DNA of 50,532 bases from NCBI GenBank assembly GCA_937922045.1, contig CAKZXA010000090.1, positions 1 to 50,532 of the forward strand, given 5' to 3'. This document shows, piece by piece, positions 8,905 through 16,660 of the stretch (its first letter is position 1; each line of letters opens with the position of its first letter). The notes under the pieces were generated by a model, which was not told the DNA's origin, did not search any database, and was given only the letters and a program-made list of their open reading frames with translations. This DNA is from an uncultured Acidimicrobiales bacterium. GTDB lineage: Bacteria > Actinomycetota > Acidimicrobiia > Acidimicrobiales > SZUA-35. The translations under genes were made by a program, and so were the position numbers.

Positions 8905-10536
8905 ATGCCAAATCCCACGAGCGAGCTATCGACCGACGGGTCGCCGAACGCCGCCACCAAACCACAAGCCGACAGCGAAACCGGCAGCGAAACCGAAAGC
9001 GAAACCGAAAGCGAAACTGACAGCGAAACTGACAGCGAAAGCAATAATCAGCAGGTCGGGCAAGCCGCGCGCGGTACTGCCTTGAATCTGATCGGTGCCG
9101 TCTGTACCGCCGTGGTCAGTTTCGTGACGGTGGGACTCATCACCAACAACTACGCGCCAGCTGGCGCTGGTCTCTTCTTTGCTGCCACCGCCGCCTTCAC
9201 CCTGGCAGCCCAGGCCGCCCGCCTCGGATCAGAAGCCGGACTGACCTATTTCGTCGCCAGGCTCAGAGCCACCGATGACCAGGGCAGGATCAGGTCGCTG
9301 GTTACAACCGCCCTGCTCGCCACCGGTGTGGTCTCGGCACTTTTCGGCCTGGTTGGGCTGGTCTTTGCCAACCCGCTGGCGAAGCTGCTCAGCGACAACA
9401 CATCGAACCATGATGAACTGACACTCATGATCCGGGTACTGGCCATCGCCGTGCCGGCCTACGCGATGAGTCAGGCAATGTTCGGCGCAACCCGCGGCTT
9501 CGGCACGATGCGACCCTCGGTGCTCTCTGGGCAGATCATTCGCCCCCTCGCCCAACTCGCCTTCGTAACCATCGCGATCGTCATGTCCGGTGAGGTCTGG
9601 CCGCTCGCCGTCGCCTGGGCTGCGGCCGCGATCGTGGCCTGGATCCCGGTGAGCTGGTGGCTGCGATCGCGCGTGCGTCGCATTTCCAAACCGTCGACTT
9701 CCTTTGGACTCAACCACTACTGGCGCTTCGCTGCGCCCCGCGCTATGGCTGACCTCGTCTCATCACTACTTGAGCGCCTCGACGTGATCCTGGTCGCTAT
9801 GTTGATCAACGAAGCTGGAGCTGGCCTCTACGGCACATCGAACCGGCTGATCCTCGCCGGCCAGATGATGATGATGGCCACGTCGCAGTCGATGGCTCCC
9901 CATCTTTCGGCTAGCTTCGCTCAGGGCCGCAACCAGGACGCTCGCAACATCTTGCAAACGGTTTCTGGCTGGAACGTCGTGCTTCTGTGGCCTGTGTTTA
10001 TCTGCCTCGGGTTCGGCGCTGAAACCACTCTCTCCCTCTTTGGCGCCGATTTCGCCGACGCCGAACCTCTGGTCGTCGTGTTATCGATCGGCCTTCTTAT
10101 CGTCATCGCCCTAGGCATGGGAGACACCTTGCTCTTGATGACCGGCGACTCGGTCGTTTCGCTCGTCAACCATGTGATCGGCCTCGCGGTGATGGTTGGG
10201 ATCTCCGTCGTGACCTTGCCCAGAATCGGCGTAGTCGGCGCGGCCTGGGCCTGGGCGGCCTCACGTATCGTGCTGCGTCTTCTGGCCGCCATTCGGGTTT
10301 GGCGCACCAAAGGCATCCACGCCATCGGACCACCAGTGCTCACGGCCATGGCAATCGCTGCCGCTGCCTACATACCTCTGGGGGCCGCTCTCTACAATCT
10401 GCTCGGAAGTAGCTGGACGACAGTGTTCCTGCACGTTGGTTTGGGTTCGGCCCTCTATCTGGGCGCCGTAACCCGGTTTCGCTCAACCCTTGAGGTCGAC
10501 CAGCTACTCAACGTTGTGGCTCGCCGCAAACGGTAA
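8905..10536 (+). CDS. Wzx-like polysaccharide flippase (MOP superfamily)
   Basis: A 543-residue membrane protein with roughly 12-14 predicted helices from residue 50 on. Conserved features include GTALNLIGAVCTAVVSF in the first helix, a polysaccharide-biosynthesis C-terminal region with LYGTSNRLILAGQMM, and IGVVGAAWAWAASRI near the end, as in oligosaccharide flippases. It would move lipid-linked repeat units across the membrane for the adjacent Wzy-like protein. The first 46 residues are hydrophilic and end in a Ser-Glu-Thr repeat coded by a short DNA tandem repeat. The gene is 3 bases after the upstream one and is the last plus-strand gene of the cluster. Confidence 0.78.
   Translation: MPNPTSELSTDGSPNAATKPQADSETGSETESETESETDSETDSESNNQQVGQAARGTALNLIGAVCTAVVSFVTVGLITNNYAPAGAGLFFAATAAFTLAAQAARLGSEAGLTYFVARLRATDDQGRIRSLVTTALLATGVVSALFGLVGLVFANPLAKLLSDNTSNHDELTLMIRVLAIAVPAYAMSQAMFGATRGFGTMRPSVLSGQIIRPLAQLAFVTIAIVMSGEVWPLAVAWAAAAIVAWIPVSWWLRSRVRRISKPSTSFGLNHYWRFAAPRAMADLVSSLLERLDVILVAMLINEAGAGLYGTSNRLILAGQMMMMATSQSMAPHLSASFAQGRNQDARNILQTVSGWNVVLLWPVFICLGFGAETTLSLFGADFADAEPLVVVLSIGLLIVIALGMGDTLLLMTGDSVVSLVNHVIGLAVMVGISVVTLPRIGVVGAAWAWAASRIVLRLLAAIRVWRTKGIHAIGPPVLTAMAIAAAAYIPLGAALYNLLGSSWTTVFLHVGLGSALYLGAVTRFRSTLEVDQLLNVVARRKR
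8971..9042 (+). repeat. Six-unit 12-bp tandem repeat in the flippase N-terminus
   Basis: Six consecutive 12-base units of the form GAMAGCGAAACY (first and last units slightly diverged) encode residues 23-46, an alternating D/E/G-S-E-T array. Because 12 is a multiple of 3, copy-number change would lengthen or shorten the cytoplasmic tail without frameshift. Confidence 0.85.
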
Positions 10537-10551
10537 GCCTTGCCCGTCGGT

Positions 10552-11493
10552 CTATCCCGCGGTACCGATCGAGGTGTCGGCGACGGTGGCGCCGAGCCAG
10601 TCATAGCGCTCTCCGAGCAGCTCGAAGAGGCGTTCGTTCGGCTCTCGATAGATCTCGATCAGGCGATCCCGCATCGCCTGGTTCATCTTCTTGTAGCGAT
10701 TTCCGTTGCGATCATCGTCGGAGGCAAGCGTTACCGGCGGCAGATCGAGCCATTGGGTCACCGTGCCGAGCACCTCGTTTGAGTTGGCATAGAAGGCCTC
10801 GGATGGCAGCACTAAAACCTGATCGCGGGGGTAGTGGCGAAAGAGACGTTCAAGCTGTTCGGCGTACATGCCCTTAGAAATGTAGGAGTGATGCTCGTGG
10901 CTGTGGCTCCAGTACGACCAGTCGCTTTGCATCCTTTCATCCTCGCCCTGCAGGCGCTCGGTCTCTTTGGCCAGCGCCTCGTCAAAGCTCAGCTCCTCAT
11001 GGCCGTGGCTCACGGAGTGATGGAAGTGAGACTCGGCCCGACGAACCGGATCCCGCAACATGACCATCACCTTCACATCGGGCAGGGCCTGAGCCATGCG
11101 TTCGATGGCAAAAGGATGGAAGAGATAGTACGGGCATGCATCGAAACAGAAGATCGGCTGCCCGTGCTTGGCCTCAACCCTGTCGGCCCATCGTCTGGTG
11201 GGGAATTGGGACTGGAACCATTCCCATCCGAGGTGGTAGTTGTACGAGAAGTAGTGCGAACCCTTACCTCGTCTAGGTCGCTCAACCACCGGTAGTCGAT
11301 AGAGCGCTTCGAACAAGGCGGTCGTACCGCTTCGCTGGACACCGACGAGAACGACATCGGGAAGGACCCGTTGCTCCCAGGTAGCCAGGGCGGCACGCTC
11401 TCGGCACCACTTGCCTGCCTCTTTCACCTGCTTGAACCCGTTCTTGTCCATAACGGGGTGCTGTGAGAAACGTGTAATGACTCGGGTGGACAT
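10552..11493 (-). CDS. Sulfotransferase family protein
   Basis: A 313-residue PAPS-dependent sulfotransferase of the heparan-sulfate/NodH-like type. The 5'-phosphosulfate loop is at residues 51-60 (GVQRSGTTAL), and the 3'-phosphate binding strand and helix are at about residues 143-160 (VMLRDPVRRAESHFHHS). The middle contains a typical SHYF...GWEWFQSQFP segment after the substrate-binding region. It transfers sulfate to a carbohydrate hydroxyl or amine. It converges on the flippase gene with 15 bases between stops, so it is probably part of the same polysaccharide locus, adding sulfate to the glycan. No signal peptide is seen. Confidence 0.82.
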   Translation of the reverse strand: MSTRVITRFSQHPVMDKNGFKQVKEAGKWCRERAALATWEQRVLPDVVLVGVQRSGTTALFEALYRLPVVERPRRGKGSHYFSYNYHLGWEWFQSQFPTRRWADRVEAKHGQPIFCFDACPYYLFHPFAIERMAQALPDVKVMVMLRDPVRRAESHFHHSVSHGHEELSFDEALAKETERLQGEDERMQSDWSYWSHSHEHHSYISKGMYAEQLERLFRHYPRDQVLVLPSEAFYANSNEVLGTVTQWLDLPPVTLASDDDRNGNRYKKMNQAMRDRLIEIYREPNERLFELLGERYDWLGATVADTSIGTAG

Positions 11494-11542
11494 GTCGTCT
11501 CCTTAAGACTGATGTCAAAAACTGATGTCGGCTGACGAGGAC

Positions 11543-12793
11543 CTAGGCAACCGTGGTCAGGGACCGCGGTTTGGAAGCAAGATTCCGGGAAACATGGGTG
11601 AGGCGGCGCAGAGCGGCCGCGCCTTGAGCCACCTCATCGGTGTCACGGCCAGATGCTCGAAGGGCCAAGGTCCGCCGGACGAGCTCGACGAGATAGAGGC
11701 GGAAGATCCAGATCTGGTTGGCAGGGTCGATGCCGAGCTTGGAGAGCCCCTGAGGGGCCAGACGAGCGCTGTAGGCCAAGGCGGCGTCGGCGCTGAGTCC
11801 CTTCATCTCGGCTCCAACCTGGGTGTGGAAGTGGCAAAGATCGAAGCCGAGCGGAACCTCGTCGGCGGCAAACTCCCAATCGATGAGCTGGCAAGTCTTG
11901 CCTGCCGTCATCATGTTCCAGGGCGTCAGATCGCCGTGCCAAGCGCCAAGCCGGAATCGGTGGTCGACCGCGGCGCGTACTACCGATTCGACCGTTGTTG
12001 CCTCAGCCACCGATGCAACAGCCAGGACATCGGCAACGGACCGAGCCCAGGCCGTACCCAAGATAGATCCCGTACTGTTGCTCCCAAGGGCTGCAACCTG
12101 GTGCAAAGCCGCTAGTGAAGGCAGCCGGTCTGGGCGGCGGGCGGGAAGACGGCGGGCGGAAAACCCACTGGTCACCACAACCCGTCGACCAACGATCTCA
12201 ACATCGTGAAGGAGCGCAGGGCTGACCAGAGGGGGAAGGGGACGAGGTTCGAGCCAGCGGGCCTCATTGGCCACCAAGCTCTCGGTCCAGTCGTTCCAGG
12301 CCACCTTGGCCCAGCCGTGCAGACGCCCTTCGGCATCGAGGAGTTGCAGCACAGGCTTGCGGTTCGACTTCGGGTGCGACAGGGAGACGGCGATTTGAAG
12401 ATCGGGGATCTTCAGCAACTCGCTCAGACCAGCGATAACGCCACCGCCAGGCTCGCCGTCGAAGGCGACGTCAGATGCGACAACACCGACCTGTCGACCA
12501 CCGAGGGCTCGTTCGCTCAGTGAGGGAACGCGCATGGAGGTTTCAGCGGCCAGGCTGCGCATTCTCTTCATCGGGCTGAAGCCATCGTGGTACCGGCGCA
12601 CGGCTCGGCGGGCCGCGGGACCAGCGGTTGGGATCAGGATCTGAGGATGGGTCGCCGACGGGGAGGCCCACCAACGGGTCGAGTCCTTGTGGGCGGGGTC
12701 ATCAGCTTCAATGGGACGAATCGTGGCCGATCCGTCGGGCCAGAGAATCTCGCTCAACCATTCGAGCGGGTTTTGGTTACCTACGTCAATCAC
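11543..12793 (-). CDS. APH-fold phosphotransferase in the polysaccharide region
   Basis: A 416-residue protein whose C-terminal half has the aminoglycoside/choline kinase signature: WHGDLTPWNMM around residue 285 (Brenner motif, catalytic Asp) followed by QLIDWEFA (metal-binding Asp) and LGFDLCHFH. The N-terminal 190 residues are less conserved but contain a WPDGSATIRPIE beginning and a nucleotide-lobe-like stretch. These kinases phosphorylate hydroxyls of small molecules or sugars. Its place 49 bases upstream of the sulfotransferase on the same strand suggests an operon and a glycan or lipid-carrier precursor substrate rather than drug resistance. The substrate is unknown. Confidence 0.65.
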   Translation of the reverse strand: MIDVGNQNPLEWLSEILWPDGSATIRPIEADDPAHKDSTRWWASPSATHPQILIPTAGPAARRAVRRYHDGFSPMKRMRSLAAETSMRVPSLSERALGGRQVGVVASDVAFDGEPGGGVIAGLSELLKIPDLQIAVSLSHPKSNRKPVLQLLDAEGRLHGWAKVAWNDWTESLVANEARWLEPRPLPPLVSPALLHDVEIVGRRVVVTSGFSARRLPARRPDRLPSLAALHQVAALGSNSTGSILGTAWARSVADVLAVASVAEATTVESVVRAAVDHRFRLGAWHGDLTPWNMMTAGKTCQLIDWEFAADEVPLGFDLCHFHTQVGAEMKGLSADAALAYSARLAPQGLSKLGIDPANQIWIFRLYLVELVRRTLALRASGRDTDEVAQGAAALRRLTHVSRNLASKPRSLTTVA

Positions 12794-12951
12794 CTTGCTA
12801 GCCTCATACGTTCTCGTGGGAGAGTCTTCGGTTGCAGCGCAGACGCTGCCTAAACGAAGCCGTGACTGTTCTGTCGGAAAAACCGACTAGGTCCTGAGGC
12901 TTATAGGCCAAAGAGCCCAGAAACGGAACTACAAGGTTCGATTTGGTGCGG

Positions 12952-13260
12952 TTAGGAGGGCGTCCGAACCTGACCGTTCACCGTCGCCACTCCCTCGGAC
13001 CTGAGCTTTTTGGCCTGCTCTGTCGGGTCGTGCGGGATGAGACGCCCGCTGGCGGAAACGACACGCCACCAGGGCAGGCCGGACACGTTTTTAAGCACGT
13101 TGCCCACGGCCCGTGCCGCTCCGGGAAATCCGGCCTCGGCCGCGACCTCGCCGTAGGTGACGACATCACCAGGAACCGTGGCCCGAAGAACCTCACAAAC
13201 CGCGGTCTGGAACGGTGTGAGCGATTCCTCCGGTTCAGAGCCGTCGCCCTTGGTGGCCAT
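12952..13260 (-). CDS. Alkyltransferase-like protein (MGMT-like, no active-site Cys)
   Basis: A 102-residue protein from ATG 13260, chosen because the longer start would run into the upstream gene. It has the helix-turn-helix core of O6-methylguanine methyltransferases (PGDVVTYGEVAAEAGFPGAARAVGNVL) and the loop that follows. The usual PCHRV active site reads PWWRVV, so the acceptor Cys is Trp. Trp at that place defines the ATL family, whose members bind O6-alkylguanine without repairing it and pass it to nucleotide excision repair. Length of about 100 residues fits. It lies 20 bases after the HD protein gene on the same strand. Confidence 0.85.
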   Translation of the reverse strand: MATKGDGSEPEESLTPFQTAVCEVLRATVPGDVVTYGEVAAEAGFPGAARAVGNVLKNVSGLPWWRVVSASGRLIPHDPTEQAKKLRSEGVATVNGQVRTPS

Positions 13261-13280
13261 CTGACGATCAAGCCCCGGAT

Positions 13281-14102
13281 CTAGCCGGCCTGGTATTCGG
13301 GTTGTTCGGTCCACCAGGTTTCAAGGCGAGCCAGAATTTCCGCGTCGGACAAGACACCTTCGGTTCGCTTGACCTCGAGCAGATAGGCCAATGCTCGGCC
13401 GACGACGGGTCCGCCGCCGACCCCGAGGTGTGTCATCACTGTCTTGCCATCCATCTGGGGGCGTTCTGCTGCTCGTCGATCATCTCGAGCCAGCACCACA
13501 ATCCGCTCTTCGAGTTGATCGATGAGGGCTTGCAGCCGCTGCGCCTTCGCCTTGTTTCGTGTGGTGCAATCACAGCGGACGAGCTCGTTGAGATGGCCGA
13601 GGAGATGCCCGGCATCTCGGGCGTAGCGGCGGACCGCTGAGTCGGACCAGCCATCGGCATAGCCCTTGAACCGTCCTGATAGTCGCACCAGCTCGGTGAC
13701 ATCGGCGATGAGGTCTTTGTCGTACTCCATCTCCTTGAGTCGACGCCTTGCCATCTTGGCCCCGACGGCCTCGTGGTGGCGGAAGGTCACTCCCCCGTGC
13801 TCGAAGGAACGGGTGCGAGGCTTGCCGATATCATGAAAAAGAGCTGCCAGTCGCAGGCACAGGTCAGGGCTTGTTTTGGCCGTGACTGCGATGGTGTGGG
13901 CCAGCACATCCTTGTGGCGATGAATCGGATCCTGCTCGAGTCGAAGCGCTGGCAGTTCGGGAACGAGTTCGGCCGCGATGCCGCTGTCGACGGCCTCCCA
14001 CAACCCGTCGGTTGGGTCGTCGATGAGCAGGATCGAGTTGAGCGTCTCACGACGCTCTTCGGGACTCATCGTTGGGGTCGGCGATTTGATGTCTGCCTTC
14101 AC
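13281..14102 (-). CDS. HD-domain protein resembling the C-terminal part of CCA-adding enzyme
   Basis: A 273-residue protein. The segment ELPALRLEQDPIHRHKDVLAHTIAV, then LAALFHDIGKPRTR and HHEAVGAKMARRRLK, matches the helical and HD part of actinobacterial tRNA nucleotidyltransferases (PcnA/CCA type), with HD metal ligands present (H and HD). A full enzyme is about 480 residues with an N-terminal nucleotidyltransferase head containing GxxxDxD. That head is missing here, and no such motif is coded upstream of 14102, where another gene begins. The protein therefore is probably a phosphohydrolase-like or RNA-binding stand-alone domain, or part of a split enzyme whose head is elsewhere. Confidence 0.72.
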   Translation of the reverse strand: MKADIKSPTPTMSPEERRETLNSILLIDDPTDGLWEAVDSGIAAELVPELPALRLEQDPIHRHKDVLAHTIAVTAKTSPDLCLRLAALFHDIGKPRTRSFEHGGVTFRHHEAVGAKMARRRLKEMEYDKDLIADVTELVRLSGRFKGYADGWSDSAVRRYARDAGHLLGHLNELVRCDCTTRNKAKAQRLQALIDQLEERIVVLARDDRRAAERPQMDGKTVMTHLGVGGGPVVGRALAYLLEVKRTEGVLSDAEILARLETWWTEQPEYQAG

Positions 14103-14210
14103 CTATTCAACGCTACCGCTCTAGTCGGTAGACTGGCAGCCATCAGCGACACAACGTCAACGACCCACAACCGAGCGGCGAGTAAAGGGAACCGGCTAAC
14201 GAGAACTCTC

Positions 14211-14939
14211 GTGGTCATCGGGTTCGTCGTTGTGCTGCTGACGATGGGGCTCGCTAGCGGTCTCGTTTCGATTCCAGGCCCTCGCCTTCCGAGCTTCGGC
14301 GACGTTGGCGTGACCATAACCTTGCCGGAGGAAGCTCGGATAATCGACATCGAGCCGATCAGCTTGGATTGTCGAGCCCGAGTCCATGCGGAGGTACCGA
14401 TCGAGGGTGAAAGGCGACACACGCTCGGCGACTTCGTCTATCGCGTCGATCGGATCACCATGACGGCCATCGGCGATGTCGACACATGCGTGAAGGGAGA
14501 CGCGGCCCAGGTCCGCCACAACGCCGACGGAACCACCGAGGTTGTCATTCCTGGGCCTTCAATCACCTTTGAGCGTCCGCGCGTCGATGCCAACAAGACA
14601 GCTGGCAGCGTGGAGGTCGACAAGGACTTCGTCGGCAAGCTCACCGATGTCTTCCCCTGGGTGAGCGACAACACGAACCTCACTCCCACCGCCTACGCCT
14701 ACGCTCAGAACGTCATCGGGTCGAGCGAATGCATGCGCACCGCCTACGAGGTGACCGAAGGCATTCTGCTCGACGCCTACCGTCAGCAGGCCATCGATCA
14801 GGGGGTCGACGAGGATCGCCTCGAGGTGCGCATCGATGGTGAACCGACCTTCGCCGAAGAGGTCCCGGTGGAACTCGAAGGCGTCGAGTTCGGCCAGAGT
14901 GGCGAGATCATGTGCGTCGCCAGCGGCGAGTTTGATTAA
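14211..14939 (+). CDS. Membrane-anchored protein, weakly DUF4230-like
   Basis: About 242 residues from a GTG at 14211. A single hydrophobic helix lies at the very N-terminus (VVIGFVVVLLTMGLASG), followed by an extracytoplasmic-looking part. This contains a beta-rich region, TTEVVIPGPSITFERPRVD, and a helical SECMRTAYEVTEGILLDAYRQQ segment with an ELEVRID-like end. The order resembles DUF4230 proteins but I see no decisive motif. The true start is uncertain: the frame stays open upstream to a CTG at 14133, and codon use looks coding from about there, with no good ribosome site in either place. Function unknown. Confidence 0.5.
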   Translation: MVIGFVVVLLTMGLASGLVSIPGPRLPSFGDVGVTITLPEEARIIDIEPISLDCRARVHAEVPIEGERRHTLGDFVYRVDRITMTAIGDVDTCVKGDAAQVRHNADGTTEVVIPGPSITFERPRVDANKTAGSVEVDKDFVGKLTDVFPWVSDNTNLTPTAYAYAQNVIGSSECMRTAYEVTEGILLDAYRQQAIDQGVDEDRLEVRIDGEPTFAEEVPVELEGVEFGQSGEIMCVASGEFD

Positions 14940-14951
14940 GACCTCGTTTGA

Positions 14952-16160
14952 TTAAGACTTGGGGTTCGGGGCAAACGTCAGGACGCCGAACGAGGCGATG
15001 ACCAGACCGATCGTTATCGATATCGGAACGCTGTGACCGGTCGTTGAATCAGCCAACCAGCCGGCGAGCGGCGGCCCGATGAGGCCACCGATACCGAACG
15101 AAGAGAACATCAAGCCCATCGATTTACCGATCCCCTCCATTCCGACCAGACGAATGAGCGCTTCGGGAGTTACCGAAACAAAGGCGCCATACGCTGCTCC
15201 GAACAAGAGGACGAAGACGGTGAGCCAGCCGACCGAGCCTCCGGCTCGAAGCCAGATCACGTAGACGGCGGCCTGTACCACGAGTGCGGTGCGCAGCACA
15301 CCAACTGCTCCAAGCGTGTTGACAAGGCGGACTTGGCCGAGACGCCCAATGATGCTGGTGAGGCCTACCAGACTCATCAACCGCGCCGCTGTATCCACGG
15401 CGACACCATCATCGATGGCGAAGGTTTGAATAAACCCGAAGGCGATGAAGAGAGCGATCGAAGCGAATACCGCTGCAACAAACAGGGCCATGAAGCCGGG
15501 GCGGGCGACAATACTTCGAGCAGTCGGCTGTATCTGAGGGACGATCTGCCGGGGTGGTCGAACCGTTGTGAGATAGGCGACCGCCAGCCCGACGGCAACG
15601 ATGCCTGCCAGCACGACGAACGCCCTCCGCCAACCGTTGGTGGAAATGACCTGCTCGGTGAGCGGAATAAGAATCAGCACACCGAGACCATTACCCACAG
15701 CGACCAAGCCCAACGCAGCGGGCCGAAGCCGTACAAACATGCGACCGACCGAGGCCGTGAGCGGGGCTACATAGATCCCACCACCAATGCCAACACCGAT
15801 GCTGTAGCTGGCGATTCCGGCCCAGAGGTTAGGAGCCCTAGATGTGGCCAACAGTCCGAGAACAAAGATCGTTCCACCCACGGCGAGCAGGGGGCGCGGC
15901 CCGACTCGATCGAACAGAGGGCCGGTCACAACCCCACAACCGAAGAAGAACAGCAAGGTGATGCCAAACATCAAGGCTGTCGAGCCTCGATCGGCGCCGA
16001 ACTCTTCGGCCATCGAATCGAAGAAGGTCCCGAACGTATAGGCGATACCGAATCCAAGACCGTTGGCCAGCGCTACACCTGCCGCGGCTACCCAGGCCCG
16101 TCCCGAATCGATGAGGTGCGCGTTCGGATCAGCATGGCCGACATCGGCTTCCAAAGTCAT
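14952..16160 (-). CDS. MFS transporter, monocarboxylate-type
   Basis: A 402-residue protein with 12 predicted membrane helices. The first loop has GPLFDRVGPRPLLAVGG, the MFS motif between helices 2 and 3. The opening ALANGLGFGIAYTFGTFFDSMAEEFG is typical of oxalate/monocarboxylate-type (MCT/OFA) carriers. It probably imports or exports an organic acid. It converges with the membrane-anchored gene upstream (12 bases between stops) and is divergent from the rhodanese gene, with 42 bases between the starts. Confidence 0.75.
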   Translation of the reverse strand: MTLEADVGHADPNAHLIDSGRAWVAAAGVALANGLGFGIAYTFGTFFDSMAEEFGADRGSTALMFGITLLFFFGCGVVTGPLFDRVGPRPLLAVGGTIFVLGLLATSRAPNLWAGIASYSIGVGIGGGIYVAPLTASVGRMFVRLRPAALGLVAVGNGLGVLILIPLTEQVISTNGWRRAFVVLAGIVAVGLAVAYLTTVRPPRQIVPQIQPTARSIVARPGFMALFVAAVFASIALFIAFGFIQTFAIDDGVAVDTAARLMSLVGLTSIIGRLGQVRLVNTLGAVGVLRTALVVQAAVYVIWLRAGGSVGWLTVFVLLFGAAYGAFVSVTPEALIRLVGMEGIGKSMGLMFSSFGIGGLIGPPLAGWLADSTTGHSVPISITIGLVIASFGVLTFAPNPKS

Positions 16161-16202
16161 CAGACTGGAGTCTTGCCGGTCGATGGTGAATACTGCAAAA
16201 CC

Positions 16203-16640
16203 ATGAGCGAACCTAACAAATCGGTCAAGCGAGCATGGGATCTGGTCGACGAGGCCAAGTCCCAGATCGAAAATCTCTCCGCCGAAGAGGTGAAAGCCGA
16301 GCTGGATATGTCATCGGCGATCGTTGTCGATATCCGCGATCACCGAGAGCTGTACCTGAAGGGAAAGATCCCGGGTGCGGTCCACGCCCCCCGAGGGATG
16401 CTTGAGTTCTGGATCGATCCGGCAAGCGAGTACTACCGGGACGTGTTCAAGCCCGAGCAACGCTACGTGTTGTATTGCGCAGGGGGCGGCCGTTCGGCCT
16501 TAGCGGCCAAGACGATGAAAGATATGGGCTACGCAAGCATCGCTCACCTGGAACCGGGATTTGGTGGCTGGGAACAGGCTGGCTTTGAGGTCGAGGACAC
16601 CAAGGCCAAATCGAAATGGGTACCGAAAAAGGACGACTAG
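16203..16640 (+). CDS. Rhodanese-like sulfurtransferase
   Basis: A 145-residue single-domain rhodanese. After a helical N-terminus comes the conserved VVDIRDHRELYLKGKIPGAVHAPRGMLEF region. The active-site loop is YCAGGGRSALAA with Cys92 followed by a six-residue loop, then MGY...LEPGFGGWEQAG. It transfers sulfane sulfur from a persulfide to a thiol or cyanide. Cytoplasmic, no signal peptide. The start is the ATG at 16203; upstream open frame in the same phase is the reverse of the transporter gene. The C-terminus is lysine-rich. Confidence 0.85.
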   Translation: MSEPNKSVKRAWDLVDEAKSQIENLSAEEVKAELDMSSAIVVDIRDHRELYLKGKIPGAVHAPRGMLEFWIDPASEYYRDVFKPEQRYVLYCAGGGRSALAAKTMKDMGYASIAHLEPGFGGWEQAGFEVEDTKAKSKWVPKKDD

Positions 16641-16660
16641 CTCGACGCGACTTCGAGGCT

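Noticed and set aside
11543-12793. Aminoglycoside resistance gene
   Set aside because: The APH fold is clear, but the context is a polysaccharide locus and the N-terminal half does not look like known resistance enzymes.
12930-12960. GGTTCGA-like sequence suggesting a tRNA T-arm
   Set aside because: No matching acceptor stem, anticodon arm or D arm could be drawn around it, and no other tRNA-like sequence was found in the window.
13773-14210. Upstream extension of the membrane-anchored gene at 14211
   Set aside because: The frame is open but overlaps the HD-protein gene on the opposite strand, and no start codon except a CTG at 14133 is in a plausible position.
15333-16202. A longer N-terminal extension of the rhodanese gene
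   Set aside because: The extension is the reverse of the MFS transporter gene and has no recognisable protein features; the ATG at 16203 starts the rhodanese-like protein.
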